Positions 45,705 to 54,270 of a stretch of DNA of 64,000 bases are shown here, piece after piece (positions within the stretch are counted from its first letter, which is position 1; each line of letters starts with the position of its first letter). The stretch lies in NCBI RefSeq assembly GCF_009193215.1, contig NZ_VYVA01000004.1, positions 1 to 64,000 on the forward strand, given 5' to 3'. The translations under genes were made by a program, and so were the position numbers. The notes beneath the pieces are model-generated. The model was given only the letters and a program-made list of their open reading frames with translations, did not search any database and was not told the DNA's origin. The DNA is from Flavicella marina. GTDB lineage: Bacteria; Bacteroidota; Bacteroidia; Flavobacteriales; Flavobacteriaceae.

Positions 45705-47400
45705 CAATTAAAAATGTACTCATACTCAGCCATTGCCAAATATGAAAACTAGATTCATTATTACCTTTCTTATATATTTCCCATTCTTTTTCTAAGGCTT
45801 CAATTTTAAACCAAGATGCATAAGAACTCTCTTTTAAATTTGAAATCGCTTGTTCTATTGTCTCTCTTAAATCTTCAGCCAACCACTCTCTTTGTGGTGT
45901 TTGTAAAGGTCTCTTAGGTGCATAGGAAATAGTATCACTTAAAAACTCAGACACAATTTCTCTAAGCATGTATTTTTGAACTGAACCTTTAATTTTATAT
46001 TCTAATGGTTGCGCAAAAGCAAACTCTACCAATCTATAATCTAAAAAAGGCTCTCTTAGCTCTGTACTAGCAGCCATAGAAACACGATCGTTAAAACGTA
46101 AGGCTCTAGGTATTTTCGTATAAAACAAATCTCTATATTGCTTATTAAGCAACTCATCTTTAAAAGGTTTCGGGTACATTGGCTTATTTGCCATCTGTAA
46201 AACTTCTTCAGATAAAACATTTGATTTAAATGGAGATATCGTTGTGGCTTGAATGATATTATCATTCGATCGAGATAGATAATAATCATACCCTGCCCAC
46301 TGCTCATCCATACCTTGACCATCTAACAACACCAATACACCATTTCTTTTTGCTTCTTCAAAAATCTTCGCATAAGCCAGTGTTGGTAATCCCCCGTAAG
46401 GTTCATCTTGATACACACTTATTTTTTCATTTAGTTGTGCTACCTTTTCTGCATTTAAAAGCACTTTTTTCAATGGATTCTTTGTTAAAGAAATCATCTC
46501 TTCAACCCAAGGTAATTCATCATATCTTTCATCATTTGTATAAAAAGTATATGCTTGTATTTTATCGCCTTTTTCTTGTTGATTCACAAAGGCTAATAAA
46601 GCAGAACTATCTAAACCACCACTAACATTAAAACCAACCGGAACATCTGCTCTAAAACGTAGTTTCAAACTATCTTTTAAAAGTGTTGTATATATTTCTT
46701 TAACTTCTTGGTATGATTTTTTTTGTTCGTGTTTTTTTATTTCATTCTCAAAATGGTACCATTTAGAAACTGAAATTTTATTTTTGGAATACTCTAAAGT
46801 ATGCCCACCTGGTAATTCTGCAATTCCTTCCCAAAAAGTTTCATTCAAAACTCCATAACTTCCATAACAAAGGAAATTTGCCCAAGTTTCTTTATTTGGT
46901 GTTTTAGGAATACCTGCTGCATGAATTCCTTTAATTTCAGAAGCAAAAATTAACTGCTCTTTATCATGAGCATAATAAAAAGGTTTTACCCCAAAACGAT
47001 CACGCGCAGCGAACAATGTTTGCTCTTGTTTATCCCAAATAGCAAATGAGAACATTCCATTGAATTTATGTAAACAATCTTTACCCCATTTTATGTATGA
47101 AGCTAATAAGACTTCAGTATCTGAGTGCGTTTTGAAATCGTATGAAAGTTCTTTTTTAAGTTCTACATAATTATAAATTTCACCATTAAAAACGAGTACA
47201 TACCTACCTGAAAGATTATGAAAAGGTTGATTCGCTTCTACAGACAAATCAATAATTGACAATCGATTATGACCCAAAGCACAATTTGCATCATTCCAAT
47301 AACCTGTATGATCTGGTCCACGATGTGTTTGAACTTCTGTTATTTTTTTTAAGCTTTTTAAATGAGCTTCTTTACCTACAACTCCTGCTATTCCACACAT
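45697..47400 (-). CDS. asnB: Asparagine synthase-like amidotransferase (glutamine hydrolysing)
   Basis: 567 residues. The class II glutamine amidotransferase domain (1-190) has the nucleophile Cys2 in MCGIAGVVG. The synthase domain has the ATP pyrophosphatase SGGLDSSALLAF at about 260-271 and the LLDGQGMDEQWAGYDYY segment (about 361-377). In glycan loci such enzymes are generally thought to amidate a sugar carboxyl group (uronic or ulosonic acid) rather than make free asparagine. That use is inference here, supported only by position. It starts 2 nt after the hydroxyacid dehydrogenase gene. Confidence 0.85.
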   Translation of the reverse strand: MCGIAGVVGKEAHLKSLKKITEVQTHRGPDHTGYWNDANCALGHNRLSIIDLSVEANQPFHNLSGRYVLVFNGEIYNYVELKKELSYDFKTHSDTEVLLASYIKWGKDCLHKFNGMFSFAIWDKQEQTLFAARDRFGVKPFYYAHDKEQLIFASEIKGIHAAGIPKTPNKETWANFLCYGSYGVLNETFWEGIAELPGGHTLEYSKNKISVSKWYHFENEIKKHEQKKSYQEVKEIYTTLLKDSLKLRFRADVPVGFNVSGGLDSSALLAFVNQQEKGDKIQAYTFYTNDERYDELPWVEEMISLTKNPLKKVLLNAEKVAQLNEKISVYQDEPYGGLPTLAYAKIFEEAKRNGVLVLLDGQGMDEQWAGYDYYLSRSNDNIIQATTISPFKSNVLSEEVLQMANKPMYPKPFKDELLNKQYRDLFYTKIPRALRFNDRVSMAASTELREPFLDYRLVEFAFAQPLEYKIKGSVQKYMLREIVSEFLSDTISYAPKRPLQTPQREWLAEDLRETIEQAISNLKESSYASWFKIEALEKEWEIYKKGNNESSFHIWQWLSMSTFLIDE

Positions 47401-47402
47401 AA

Positions 47403-48341
47403 TTATTTACTAACTTTTTCAATGAGTTTATGTAAAACAAAAGCTTCAGTTTTTTCTATGGATTCAAATGTATTTCCTGCAATATGAGGTGTAATAATTA
47501 CATTTTCATTTTCACTTGCGTAAGTTACCAAAGGATGATTTTCTATTGCTGGTTCTCCAAATAACACATCGGTTGCATATCCGCTAATTTCTTTATTTAA
47601 AAGGCAGTTTAATAAATCTTTTTCATCTACCACTCCTCCTCTAGCCGTATTCACAATTACAACTGAAGATTTTAGTTCTTTAAAAACTGCTGCATTCACT
47701 ATTCCATCTGTTTCTGAGTTATATGGCAAATGAATAGACAATATGTCTATATTCTTACATAATTCTAACATGGTGCTCTTTTTTATAAATTGACTCGAAA
47801 CTTCTTGCTCTTCAATATCAAAATAAGAAACATTCATACCAAATACAGCATAATAATCTGCAACAATTTTACCTAAACGTCCCATGCCAAGAATACCCAC
47901 ATTTTTTTTATACAATTCAGTTCCTTGAAACAAATATCGATTCCATTCACCATTTTCTACATGTTGAAAAGCACGTTTTGACTTTCTAATCAACGCCAAA
48001 ACCAGCCCCAAAGTATGTTCGGCAGTAGCTCTTACTTCTTTTAGAAGTTCTTTTTCTCCTTTTACACTAATAATTTGTATTCCTCTAGCTTCACATGCTT
48101 CAACATCTATATGATCTAAGCCGGTGGCTGCGCATAAAATATATTTACAACGAGCATCCTTAAGAATATCTGCAGAAATTTTATGATTCAATCGAAACCA
48201 AAAAACATCGCAGTTTAAAAATGCTTCTTTTAATTTTTCTTTCGATCTAATCTCTTCATAGCTTAAAGTAGATACCGAACTTAATTTATGCTCGGTCTGA
48301 TGTGCTAATTTTTCTATACCAGAAATAATTGTGTGCATCAT
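47403..48341 (-). CDS. D-2-hydroxyacid dehydrogenase in the nonulosonate cluster
   Basis: 312 residues from the ATG at 48341, which forms an ATGA overlap with neuA; a GTG at 48359 would add six residues. The Rossmann motif is VGILGMGRLGKIVA (about 142-155). Catalytic-type residues are in VNTARGGVVDEKDL (Arg), LFGEPAIENHP (Glu) and ITPHIAGNT (His). It resembles 3-phosphoglycerate dehydrogenase-like reductases. Its substrate may be a small 2-keto acid or an intermediate of the sialic-acid/glycan pathway. I know of no defined step of Neu5Ac synthesis that needs it, so the role is open. Confidence 0.82.
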   Translation of the reverse strand: MMHTIISGIEKLAHQTEHKLSSVSTLSYEEIRSKEKLKEAFLNCDVFWFRLNHKISADILKDARCKYILCAATGLDHIDVEACEARGIQIISVKGEKELLKEVRATAEHTLGLVLALIRKSKRAFQHVENGEWNRYLFQGTELYKKNVGILGMGRLGKIVADYYAVFGMNVSYFDIEEQEVSSQFIKKSTMLELCKNIDILSIHLPYNSETDGIVNAAVFKELKSSVVIVNTARGGVVDEKDLLNCLLNKEISGYATDVLFGEPAIENHPLVTYASENENVIITPHIAGNTFESIEKTEAFVLHKLIEKVSK

Positions 48342-49030
48342 AAATTTCCTTTTTTCCACTCTTTGATGAGTGCTTCAGTAATTAACAGATCTCTTTCTGT
48401 ATCAACATTAGACCATTTAGACTCAGGCATCACATAACCTTTTTTATTGTCTGCAATAAATTTTTCTGATTTTAAAAATGTTGAAACTCTTGTAGCATAT
48501 ATTGCCCCATTTCTTAAATATACCGGCTTTAAATCTTGTCTTCGTTTTCTTTCCAAATCAGGCTGTAAAGGCAACATTTTTTGTGCTTCACTCAGTTGAT
48601 ACATTCTTGCAGGATGAATGTCTTCTAATTCTACCAAAGAAACAACAGAATCAAGTTTCTCATCATCGACAAGCATTTTTATTACATTATCAATATCTTC
48701 AACTTCACGTATTGGAGATGTTGGCTGTAACAAAACGATCAAATCGTAGTTGGTTTCTAATGTTTCCAGAACTTCCAAAATTGCTGTTTCTATTTTAGAT
48801 TCGTCTTGTGCATTTTTAGAACTTCTTTTTAAAAAAGAACAATCCAAGCTTTTTACAACATCAATGATTTCATCTGAATCTGTAGAAACCACTACATCGG
48901 TCAATAATTTACTTTTTTTTGCTATTTCAATGGAATAGCCGATCAACGGCAAACCATCTACCAAGCGAATATTTTTTTGGGGAACACCTTTTGAGCCTCC
49001 TCTTGCCGGAATTAAACCTAATACCTTCAT
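48338..49030 (-). CDS. neuA: Acylneuraminate cytidylyltransferase (NeuA-like)
   Basis: 230 residues. The nucleotide-binding N-terminus is LGLIPARGGSKGVPQKNI (4-21), a textbook CMP-sialate synthetase motif. Later regions include VLLQPTSPIREVEDI (about 99-113) and RNGAIYATRV. The protein would activate Neu5Ac or a related nonulosonic acid (legionaminic or KDN) as CMP-sugar. It is the third of three contiguous pathway genes (neuB, neuC, neuA in reading order). It is distinct from the KdsB type at 39628, so the locus carries two CMP-ulosonate synthetases. Confidence 0.9.
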   Translation of the reverse strand: MKVLGLIPARGGSKGVPQKNIRLVDGLPLIGYSIEIAKKSKLLTDVVVSTDSDEIIDVVKSLDCSFLKRSSKNAQDESKIETAILEVLETLETNYDLIVLLQPTSPIREVEDIDNVIKMLVDDEKLDSVVSLVELEDIHPARMYQLSEAQKMLPLQPDLERKRRQDLKPVYLRNGAIYATRVSTFLKSEKFIADNKKGYVMPESKWSNVDTERDLLITEALIKEWKKGNL

Positions 49031-50187
49031 TAATATTGAATTGTTTTATGAAATATCAAAGGTATTTCAGCCAATACTGCTGCAATTTTTTCTCCTGAAT
49101 CACCATCACCATAAATTGTTTCTGCTACAATTTTTGAATTCGAAATCTGAGTCATTATTCCATTTTTAATAGCAATTTTATCATAGGTAACATCCAAAAC
49201 ATTACTTCCACGTAGACGTTTGTTTTGTCTTGTACCAATGTTCACTACAGGTACTCCTAAATAAGAACATTCACGAATTCCTACACTAGAATTACCTATC
49301 AAACATTGACTATTTTTCAGTAGCGTTAAAAAATCATGTGGCTCCATATTTTTAAAGAAATGTATATTTTTAGGTTTTTGAAGTTCTCTAAACGTTCGTA
49401 TTCCATTCGAAGTACCATCAGAACCAGCATCTACATTAGGCCAAAACCAAAAAGTAGGAATATCTAATTCATCAACTGCCTCTAAAGTTTTTATTACATC
49501 TTCTTTCGCTTTCTCGTACTCAGTTGTTACAGGGTGTTGCATAACAACTATATAACCTGACTGCCAATTTAAATTTTCTCCTACACCGCCATACTTTTCT
49601 ATTGGATTGAAATTAATTGTAGGATTTTCTTTAATTGTTTTTGCCAAATCGATAGACGGACATCCTGTATTGATTACAAAATTTTCATCCTCACCCATTT
49701 TCATCACACGCTGTTTGGCATCTTCAGAAGCAACCAAATGAATGTCGGCTAATTTTGTATTGGCATGTCTCACTTTCTCATCAATATTTCCCGTTACTTC
49801 TCCTCCCTGGATGTGAATTAACGGAATGTTTTGATACGACGCAGCGATAGAAGTCGCAATTGTCTCGAATCGATCTGCTATCGTGATCACAGCATCGGGT
49901 TGCAAATTGTAAAAAACAGTTGAAAGCTCCATCACTCCTAAACCTGTAGTTTTAGCCATGGAAGTTGGATTTTCACCTTCTAAAACCATAAAGACTTTTT
50001 CGTTAACCTTAAAACCATCATTTTCAATAAAGTCAACAGCATTTCCATAACGACCTAAAAGCGCAGAACCAGCAACGACCAATTGCAACTCTAATTTAGG
50101 GTGATTATCAATAGCTTTTAATGCCGTTTTTATTCGGCTGTAAGAAGGTCTTGCCGTTATTACGACACATATTTTGCGTTTACTCAT
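49030..50187 (-). CDS. neuC: UDP-N-acetylglucosamine 2-epimerase, hydrolysing (NeuC-like)
   Basis: 385 residues. It starts KICVVITARPSYSRIKTALK and has DRFETIATSIAASY (about 105-118), IHIQGGEVTGNIDEKVRHA (about 125-143) and IGNSSVGIRECSYLGVPVVN (about 292-311). These are typical of the hydrolysing epimerases that release ManNAc or a 2,4-diacetamido analogue (NeuC/LegG/NeuC-like). No aminotransferase or dehydratase of the bacillosamine type is seen in the window, which favours the simple UDP-GlcNAc to ManNAc route. Overlap with neuA is one base (TAATG) and with neuB four bases (ATGA). Confidence 0.88.
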   Translation of the reverse strand: MSKRKICVVITARPSYSRIKTALKAIDNHPKLELQLVVAGSALLGRYGNAVDFIENDGFKVNEKVFMVLEGENPTSMAKTTGLGVMELSTVFYNLQPDAVITIADRFETIATSIAASYQNIPLIHIQGGEVTGNIDEKVRHANTKLADIHLVASEDAKQRVMKMGEDENFVINTGCPSIDLAKTIKENPTINFNPIEKYGGVGENLNWQSGYIVVMQHPVTTEYEKAKEDVIKTLEAVDELDIPTFWFWPNVDAGSDGTSNGIRTFRELQKPKNIHFFKNMEPHDFLTLLKNSQCLIGNSSVGIRECSYLGVPVVNIGTRQNKRLRGSNVLDVTYDKIAIKNGIMTQISNSKIVAETIYGDGDSGEKIAAVLAEIPLIFHKTIQY

Positions 50188-51182
50188 ATCAGGTCAGCTT
50201 CATTTAAAAAATCCCATTTGCTCAATGATTTTTGCAACTTCTTCCCAATAACTTTTTCGTAATCAGAAGCTAACAAACCATATCCTTTTGGTTTTTTAGC
50301 TTCTAGATCGTCAAACGTGAGTATGTGGTTTTGGGGTAAGTCTTTATTCACGGCTAAAGATTTCTCAAAAATACCTTTTAAATCTGTAAATTCTAAATTA
50401 TTTTCTTTGTTTATTGGATTATTTAGAGCATTCTTCACATTATTGACAGCCATTATCAATTTCTTCGTTTCATCAATCGTTAAAGATGATTTAGCATCTG
50501 GACCAAAAATATCCTTATCAAAAACTACGTGAAATTCCAAAATCTCAGCACCTAGCGCTACAGCAGCTATACCCGCTACTATCGAAGAAGAATGGTCGGA
50601 AAAACCGATAGGTACATTATACCTACTTTTCAAAACCTCCAAGACATTCAGCCCATATTGTTCTGGTTTAGTAGGATACGCCGTAGTACATTGTAAAATT
50701 GAATATTCCACATTCCTGTCTTTCAAAAAAGCAACAGTAGCATCTAATTCTTCTAAAGAGCTCATCCCTGAAGAAAGAATAACAGGTTTACCAGTTTTTG
50801 CTATTTTTTCTAAAAGTAAAAAGTTATTTACTTCACCTGATCCGATTTTATAGCGTTTTACTCCTACTTCCTCTAACAAATCAACAGCAGCATTGCTAAA
50901 GGGAGAACTCATAAATTCTAACCCTACTTCATCACAATGGTTTTTTATTTCTTTCCATTCCTCTAAAGAAAACTCCATACGTTTCCAATAATCAAAACGC
51001 GTTTTGTCTTCGTAAGAAAAATTAACACGAAACGGTTCAAACTTGCTACTTTCTGCTTCGGCAATATGTGTTTGAAATTTAATGGCATTTGCTCCAGTTG
51101 TAGCAACCGCATCTATGTATGAATGTAAAATTCCTAGGCTTCCTTCATGTGCCTGACCTATTTCAGCGATGGTAAATATCAT
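50184..51182 (-). CDS. neuB: N-acetylneuraminate synthase family (NeuB-like)
   Basis: 332 residues, comparable with family members. The TIM-barrel part has IAEIGQAHEGSLG (5-17), KFQTHIAEAE (about 36-45), KIGSGEVNNFLLLE (about 115-128) and GFSDHSSSIVAGIAA (about 189-203). A C-terminal SAF (antifreeze-like) domain covers about 270-332. It condenses PEP with ManNAc (or a related hexosamine) to give the nonulosonic acid. It is first of the neuBCA gene set and overlaps the GT4 gene by 4 nt. Whether the product is Neu5Ac or legionaminic acid depends on the substrate made elsewhere. Confidence 0.9.
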   Translation of the reverse strand: MIFTIAEIGQAHEGSLGILHSYIDAVATTGANAIKFQTHIAEAESSKFEPFRVNFSYEDKTRFDYWKRMEFSLEEWKEIKNHCDEVGLEFMSSPFSNAAVDLLEEVGVKRYKIGSGEVNNFLLLEKIAKTGKPVILSSGMSSLEELDATVAFLKDRNVEYSILQCTTAYPTKPEQYGLNVLEVLKSRYNVPIGFSDHSSSIVAGIAAVALGAEILEFHVVFDKDIFGPDAKSSLTIDETKKLIMAVNNVKNALNNPINKENNLEFTDLKGIFEKSLAVNKDLPQNHILTFDDLEAKKPKGYGLLASDYEKVIGKKLQKSLSKWDFLNEADLI

Positions 51183-52375
51183 TGTGCGGTATTTTCTATA
51201 AATTCTTTTAATTGTTTTACTCTACTTTCAACAGTAAAATTCTTTCTAAAAACTTCTTTTCCTTGATTACTCAAACGAACACGTTCTGATTCATTCGTTA
51301 ACAATCTATTCATAGCAATTGTCATTTGGTCTAAATCATCACAAAGTACTGAATTTTCTTGATTTCTCACCTCTGGAAATGCTGCAACAGAGGCCTTGGT
51401 TGCAACTAATACTTGTTGGTAGTTCAATATCACTGGTAATCGTGTCCGTGTACCCGTATCATACTCCCATGGAATAATGTGAATATCTTGAGGGTGTAAA
51501 ACAGTACTTAGATCAGCTACAAAGCCTTTACACACAATTTGTCGATCGTTAGTTAACTTTATTTTAAGTGAGTCATTTGCTTGTTTTATGGAACCAATGA
51601 CCCATAGTTTTGTTTGAGGGTTCGCTTTTTTTATTTCCTTCCAACAAATATCTAAAAAACGCTCTAAACCTACCCTATTGGCTGTTGTTCCCATTCCTCC
51701 TAGGTGGACAATGTTTGGAACATTATTTTTAGTTAGTTTATTTTCAATACTTGCATAAGTTGTAGGCAAATACATAGCTTTTTTTCTTGATACTTGTTCA
51801 ATTTCATTAGCTTCGGTATTAGACCCAGAAACACAAGCAGTAACTTTTTTCACCAATTTGTATTCTGCTCTTTTCTTTTGAAAAATATGAAACAGCTCTA
51901 AGAAATTTCTCTTTTTACGTAATTTTGCTACTTTAAATTGCCAATCGTGGTGCGCATAAAAAACAGGAATGCTAAGTTTAGAAAATCCTGCCCAAAACCC
52001 AGCCCAACGCCATTCAGCCCAAACCATATCAATTTTATTTTTTTGTATAAAATCAGTTAAAAAATAATGATTAGACTTATTTAAAAAAAGGTATTCAAAT
52101 TTCTCTGGCTTAAAAATTGCGTGGTATAAATGGCTTCTCTTGCTTACAGCTCCTTCATGTTTTATTCTAAATGAATTAACAGAGGTTATTAAATGTGTTA
52201 CTTCATTATAATCTTCTTCAATAAACAAATTATCTTTTCCCCATTGAACAGCTAATAAATGGATTTTATACCCAAGACTATGCAACAACTCTAAGTGAGA
52301 AAAATACACCGCTGCTCCTCCGTTTTCGTTTGGAGAAATCTTTCCGTTATTTACAATGAAGAGAATCTTTTTCAT
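51179..52375 (-). CDS. Glycosyltransferase family 4
   Basis: 398 residues, GT-B. N-terminal: ILFIVNNGKISPNENGGAAV. C-terminal: VHLGGMGTTANRVGLERFLD and a PVILNYQQVLVATKASVAAF region in the place of the usual EX7E site, so the donor site is somewhat unusual. A HHDWQFKVAKLRKKRNF segment lies in the middle. It is a cytoplasmic GT4 member with unknown specificity. The reading frame overlaps those on both sides by 4 nt, so it is probably translationally coupled with neuB. Confidence 0.78.
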   Translation of the reverse strand: MKKILFIVNNGKISPNENGGAAVYFSHLELLHSLGYKIHLLAVQWGKDNLFIEEDYNEVTHLITSVNSFRIKHEGAVSKRSHLYHAIFKPEKFEYLFLNKSNHYFLTDFIQKNKIDMVWAEWRWAGFWAGFSKLSIPVFYAHHDWQFKVAKLRKKRNFLELFHIFQKKRAEYKLVKKVTACVSGSNTEANEIEQVSRKKAMYLPTTYASIENKLTKNNVPNIVHLGGMGTTANRVGLERFLDICWKEIKKANPQTKLWVIGSIKQANDSLKIKLTNDRQIVCKGFVADLSTVLHPQDIHIIPWEYDTGTRTRLPVILNYQQVLVATKASVAAFPEVRNQENSVLCDDLDQMTIAMNRLLTNESERVRLSNQGKEVFRKNFTVESRVKQLKEFIENTAQ

Positions 52376-53526
52376 AATTCTGCAGCTATTTTAGAATAAG
52401 CCTTTTGAACATTAGTCTTGACCAAATTGTAATCTAACTTTTTGGCTATCTCATTATTTTTTTCTGTAGCACTTTCAAGGAGTTCTCCAGATTCAAGAGC
52501 TCTTTTTATCAAACGGGCGATTTCATTGACGTCTTCCGGGTTATCAATCAACAAACCATTGACACCGTTCTCTATAAAATCTTCACTAGCACCACCAGGA
52601 TTAGACTGAATTGGAAATGCCCCTAGAATAATTGCTTCTAAAAGCGTATTCGGTACACCGTCTGAAATATTATTTCCTATAGCAATTCTAGCTGCTCCAA
52701 ATTTTTCTAAAAGCTCTTCATGAGAAATTTGATTGTATCTTGAAGAGTAACCTATGGTTAATCCATACTTTTCATTCAATTCTTTGATTCTAGCTATTAC
52801 GACTTCATGCGCAGAATATACATAAATATCCATATCAGCAATTAGATCTATATGTTGCTCAAGAGCATCTAAAACCCTTAATGCTCTTCCAAATTTATGA
52901 TGATAGCCTTTGATTATTATTAAATTTCTATCATTTAAAGGGTGTTTGTAAGAATTATACTTTTTCAAATCATAGCCTCCTCCCCCAGGAAAATTTACTC
53001 CAAGAATTTCAGCATGTGAATTTATTGCTGTAATTAGTTTTTTATCTCGTTCACATTCTAAAAAATGGTACTGTATCTTACCCAAAGCTTTGATGATTTT
53101 TTTTGTGTGAAATTTTTTATCTTGGTAATAAAACACATCATTTCCCCAACATGAATACGCCCAATTAAATTCAATATTTTTTCTAGCTTTCAGCACTGGG
53201 TAACTTTCAGATTGCATTTCTAGTGAATGCACCAAATCTGGTTTAATTTCTGAAATAATTTCAATCAATTTTTCGGCAGGGGTAACCTCTAAAAATGGTT
53301 GGATTTTTTCATAAATAGCAGGCATTTTTTTTCTTAAAAAATATTCGCCTTTGACATATGACTTTTTTCGTTTAGACCAGTTTGTTATGGTATTAGTCCA
53401 TAACAATTCTTCATGAATCGGTTTGTCTAAACAATCGAACACATAAATTTCGTGTTCGCTGTCTTTGAGCTGGTTGATCCAACGAGCACTGTGTATGTAT
53501 TGCATGCAAACAAAAAGTATTTTCAT
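52372..53526 (-). CDS. Glycosyltransferase family 4
   Basis: 384 residues. It begins MKILFVCMQYIHSARWINQL, with a CDxx-like HSARW acceptor loop common in polysaccharide GT4 proteins. The C-terminal domain has IAIGNNISDGVPNTLLEAII (about 283-302) and GAFPIQSNPGGASEDFIENG, matching the GT4 EX7E pattern. It is cytoplasmic, with donor unknown. A 15-nt gap separates it from the Alg5-like gene, and it overlaps the following GT4 gene by 4 nt. Confidence 0.85.
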   Translation of the reverse strand: MKILFVCMQYIHSARWINQLKDSEHEIYVFDCLDKPIHEELLWTNTITNWSKRKKSYVKGEYFLRKKMPAIYEKIQPFLEVTPAEKLIEIISEIKPDLVHSLEMQSESYPVLKARKNIEFNWAYSCWGNDVFYYQDKKFHTKKIIKALGKIQYHFLECERDKKLITAINSHAEILGVNFPGGGGYDLKKYNSYKHPLNDRNLIIIKGYHHKFGRALRVLDALEQHIDLIADMDIYVYSAHEVVIARIKELNEKYGLTIGYSSRYNQISHEELLEKFGAARIAIGNNISDGVPNTLLEAIILGAFPIQSNPGGASEDFIENGVNGLLIDNPEDVNEIARLIKRALESGELLESATEKNNEIAKKLDYNLVKTNVQKAYSKIAAEL

Positions 53527-53541
53527 GAATTCTATTTGTGA

Positions 53542-54270
53542 TTAATTTGTACGATTCAGACGGATTAAATCAAAAGGGACTTTCAATAAATCGCTAAATC
53601 GTATTTTAGATTCACCTTTTTCTATCCATGTTTTCAAGGGGAGTTCTAAAACTGTTTTATAAATATCTAATTCAAGATTATTCTTCATTCTCAATAGAAT
53701 TTCAACATCGAAAATCCATCTCGTAATAAATGGTTTTTCAAAAACCGAAACAGAAATTTTCGTTGAAAATAATTTAGCTCCACATTGTGTGTCATAAACA
53801 GGAAATTTCAACACAAAATAACTAACAATGGTTGCAAATATTCGACCAAATAAAAATCTTTTGAACTTTCTATCTATGGTTGCTCCCAATCTTTTGAATC
53901 TACTTCCCATTACCAACAATAATTCAGGATTATTTACCAGCTCTTTTTTAAACCTTTCTATTTCTGATAATGGAGTTGCCAAATCTGCATCAAAAAAGCC
54001 TATACTATCATATTTTTTTTCTTTCAATAGATGTTGCATGGCTTTTCGAATAGTTTCAGCTTTTCCTTCATTCCTTTCAAAATCTATAATCTTCACATAT
54101 TCGGGATATTTATCCCTTATTTTATGCAATACCTTAATTGTTTCATCACTACTACCATCATTTGCAAAACAAAAATAATTGCTTTTGTTACTAGCTAAAA
54201 ATTCAAGAAATTCATCGACCGGTAATCGCTTTGCTTCGTTAAATGCAGGAATTATTATACAGGTCTTCAT
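53542..54270 (-). CDS. Polyprenyl-phosphate glycosyltransferase (Alg5/GtrB-like GT2)
   Basis: 242 residues, GT-A fold. It has IIIPAFNEAKRL (5-16), FANDGSSDETIKVL (about 35-48) and the metal-binding FFDADLATP (about 92-100). The segment VYDTQCGAKLF (about 158-168) is a signature of Alg5-type dolichyl-phosphate glucosyltransferases and their bacterial relatives. It should attach a sugar to undecaprenyl phosphate to make a donor for a periplasmic transferase. It directly follows a GT-C membrane protein with no gap, giving a plausible donor/transferase pair for side-chain addition. Confidence 0.85.
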   Translation of the reverse strand: MKTCIIIPAFNEAKRLPVDEFLEFLASNKSNYFCFANDGSSDETIKVLHKIRDKYPEYVKIIDFERNEGKAETIRKAMQHLLKEKKYDSIGFFDADLATPLSEIERFKKELVNNPELLLVMGSRFKRLGATIDRKFKRFLFGRIFATIVSYFVLKFPVYDTQCGAKLFSTKISVSVFEKPFITRWIFDVEILLRMKNNLELDIYKTVLELPLKTWIEKGESKIRFSDLLKVPFDLIRLNRTN

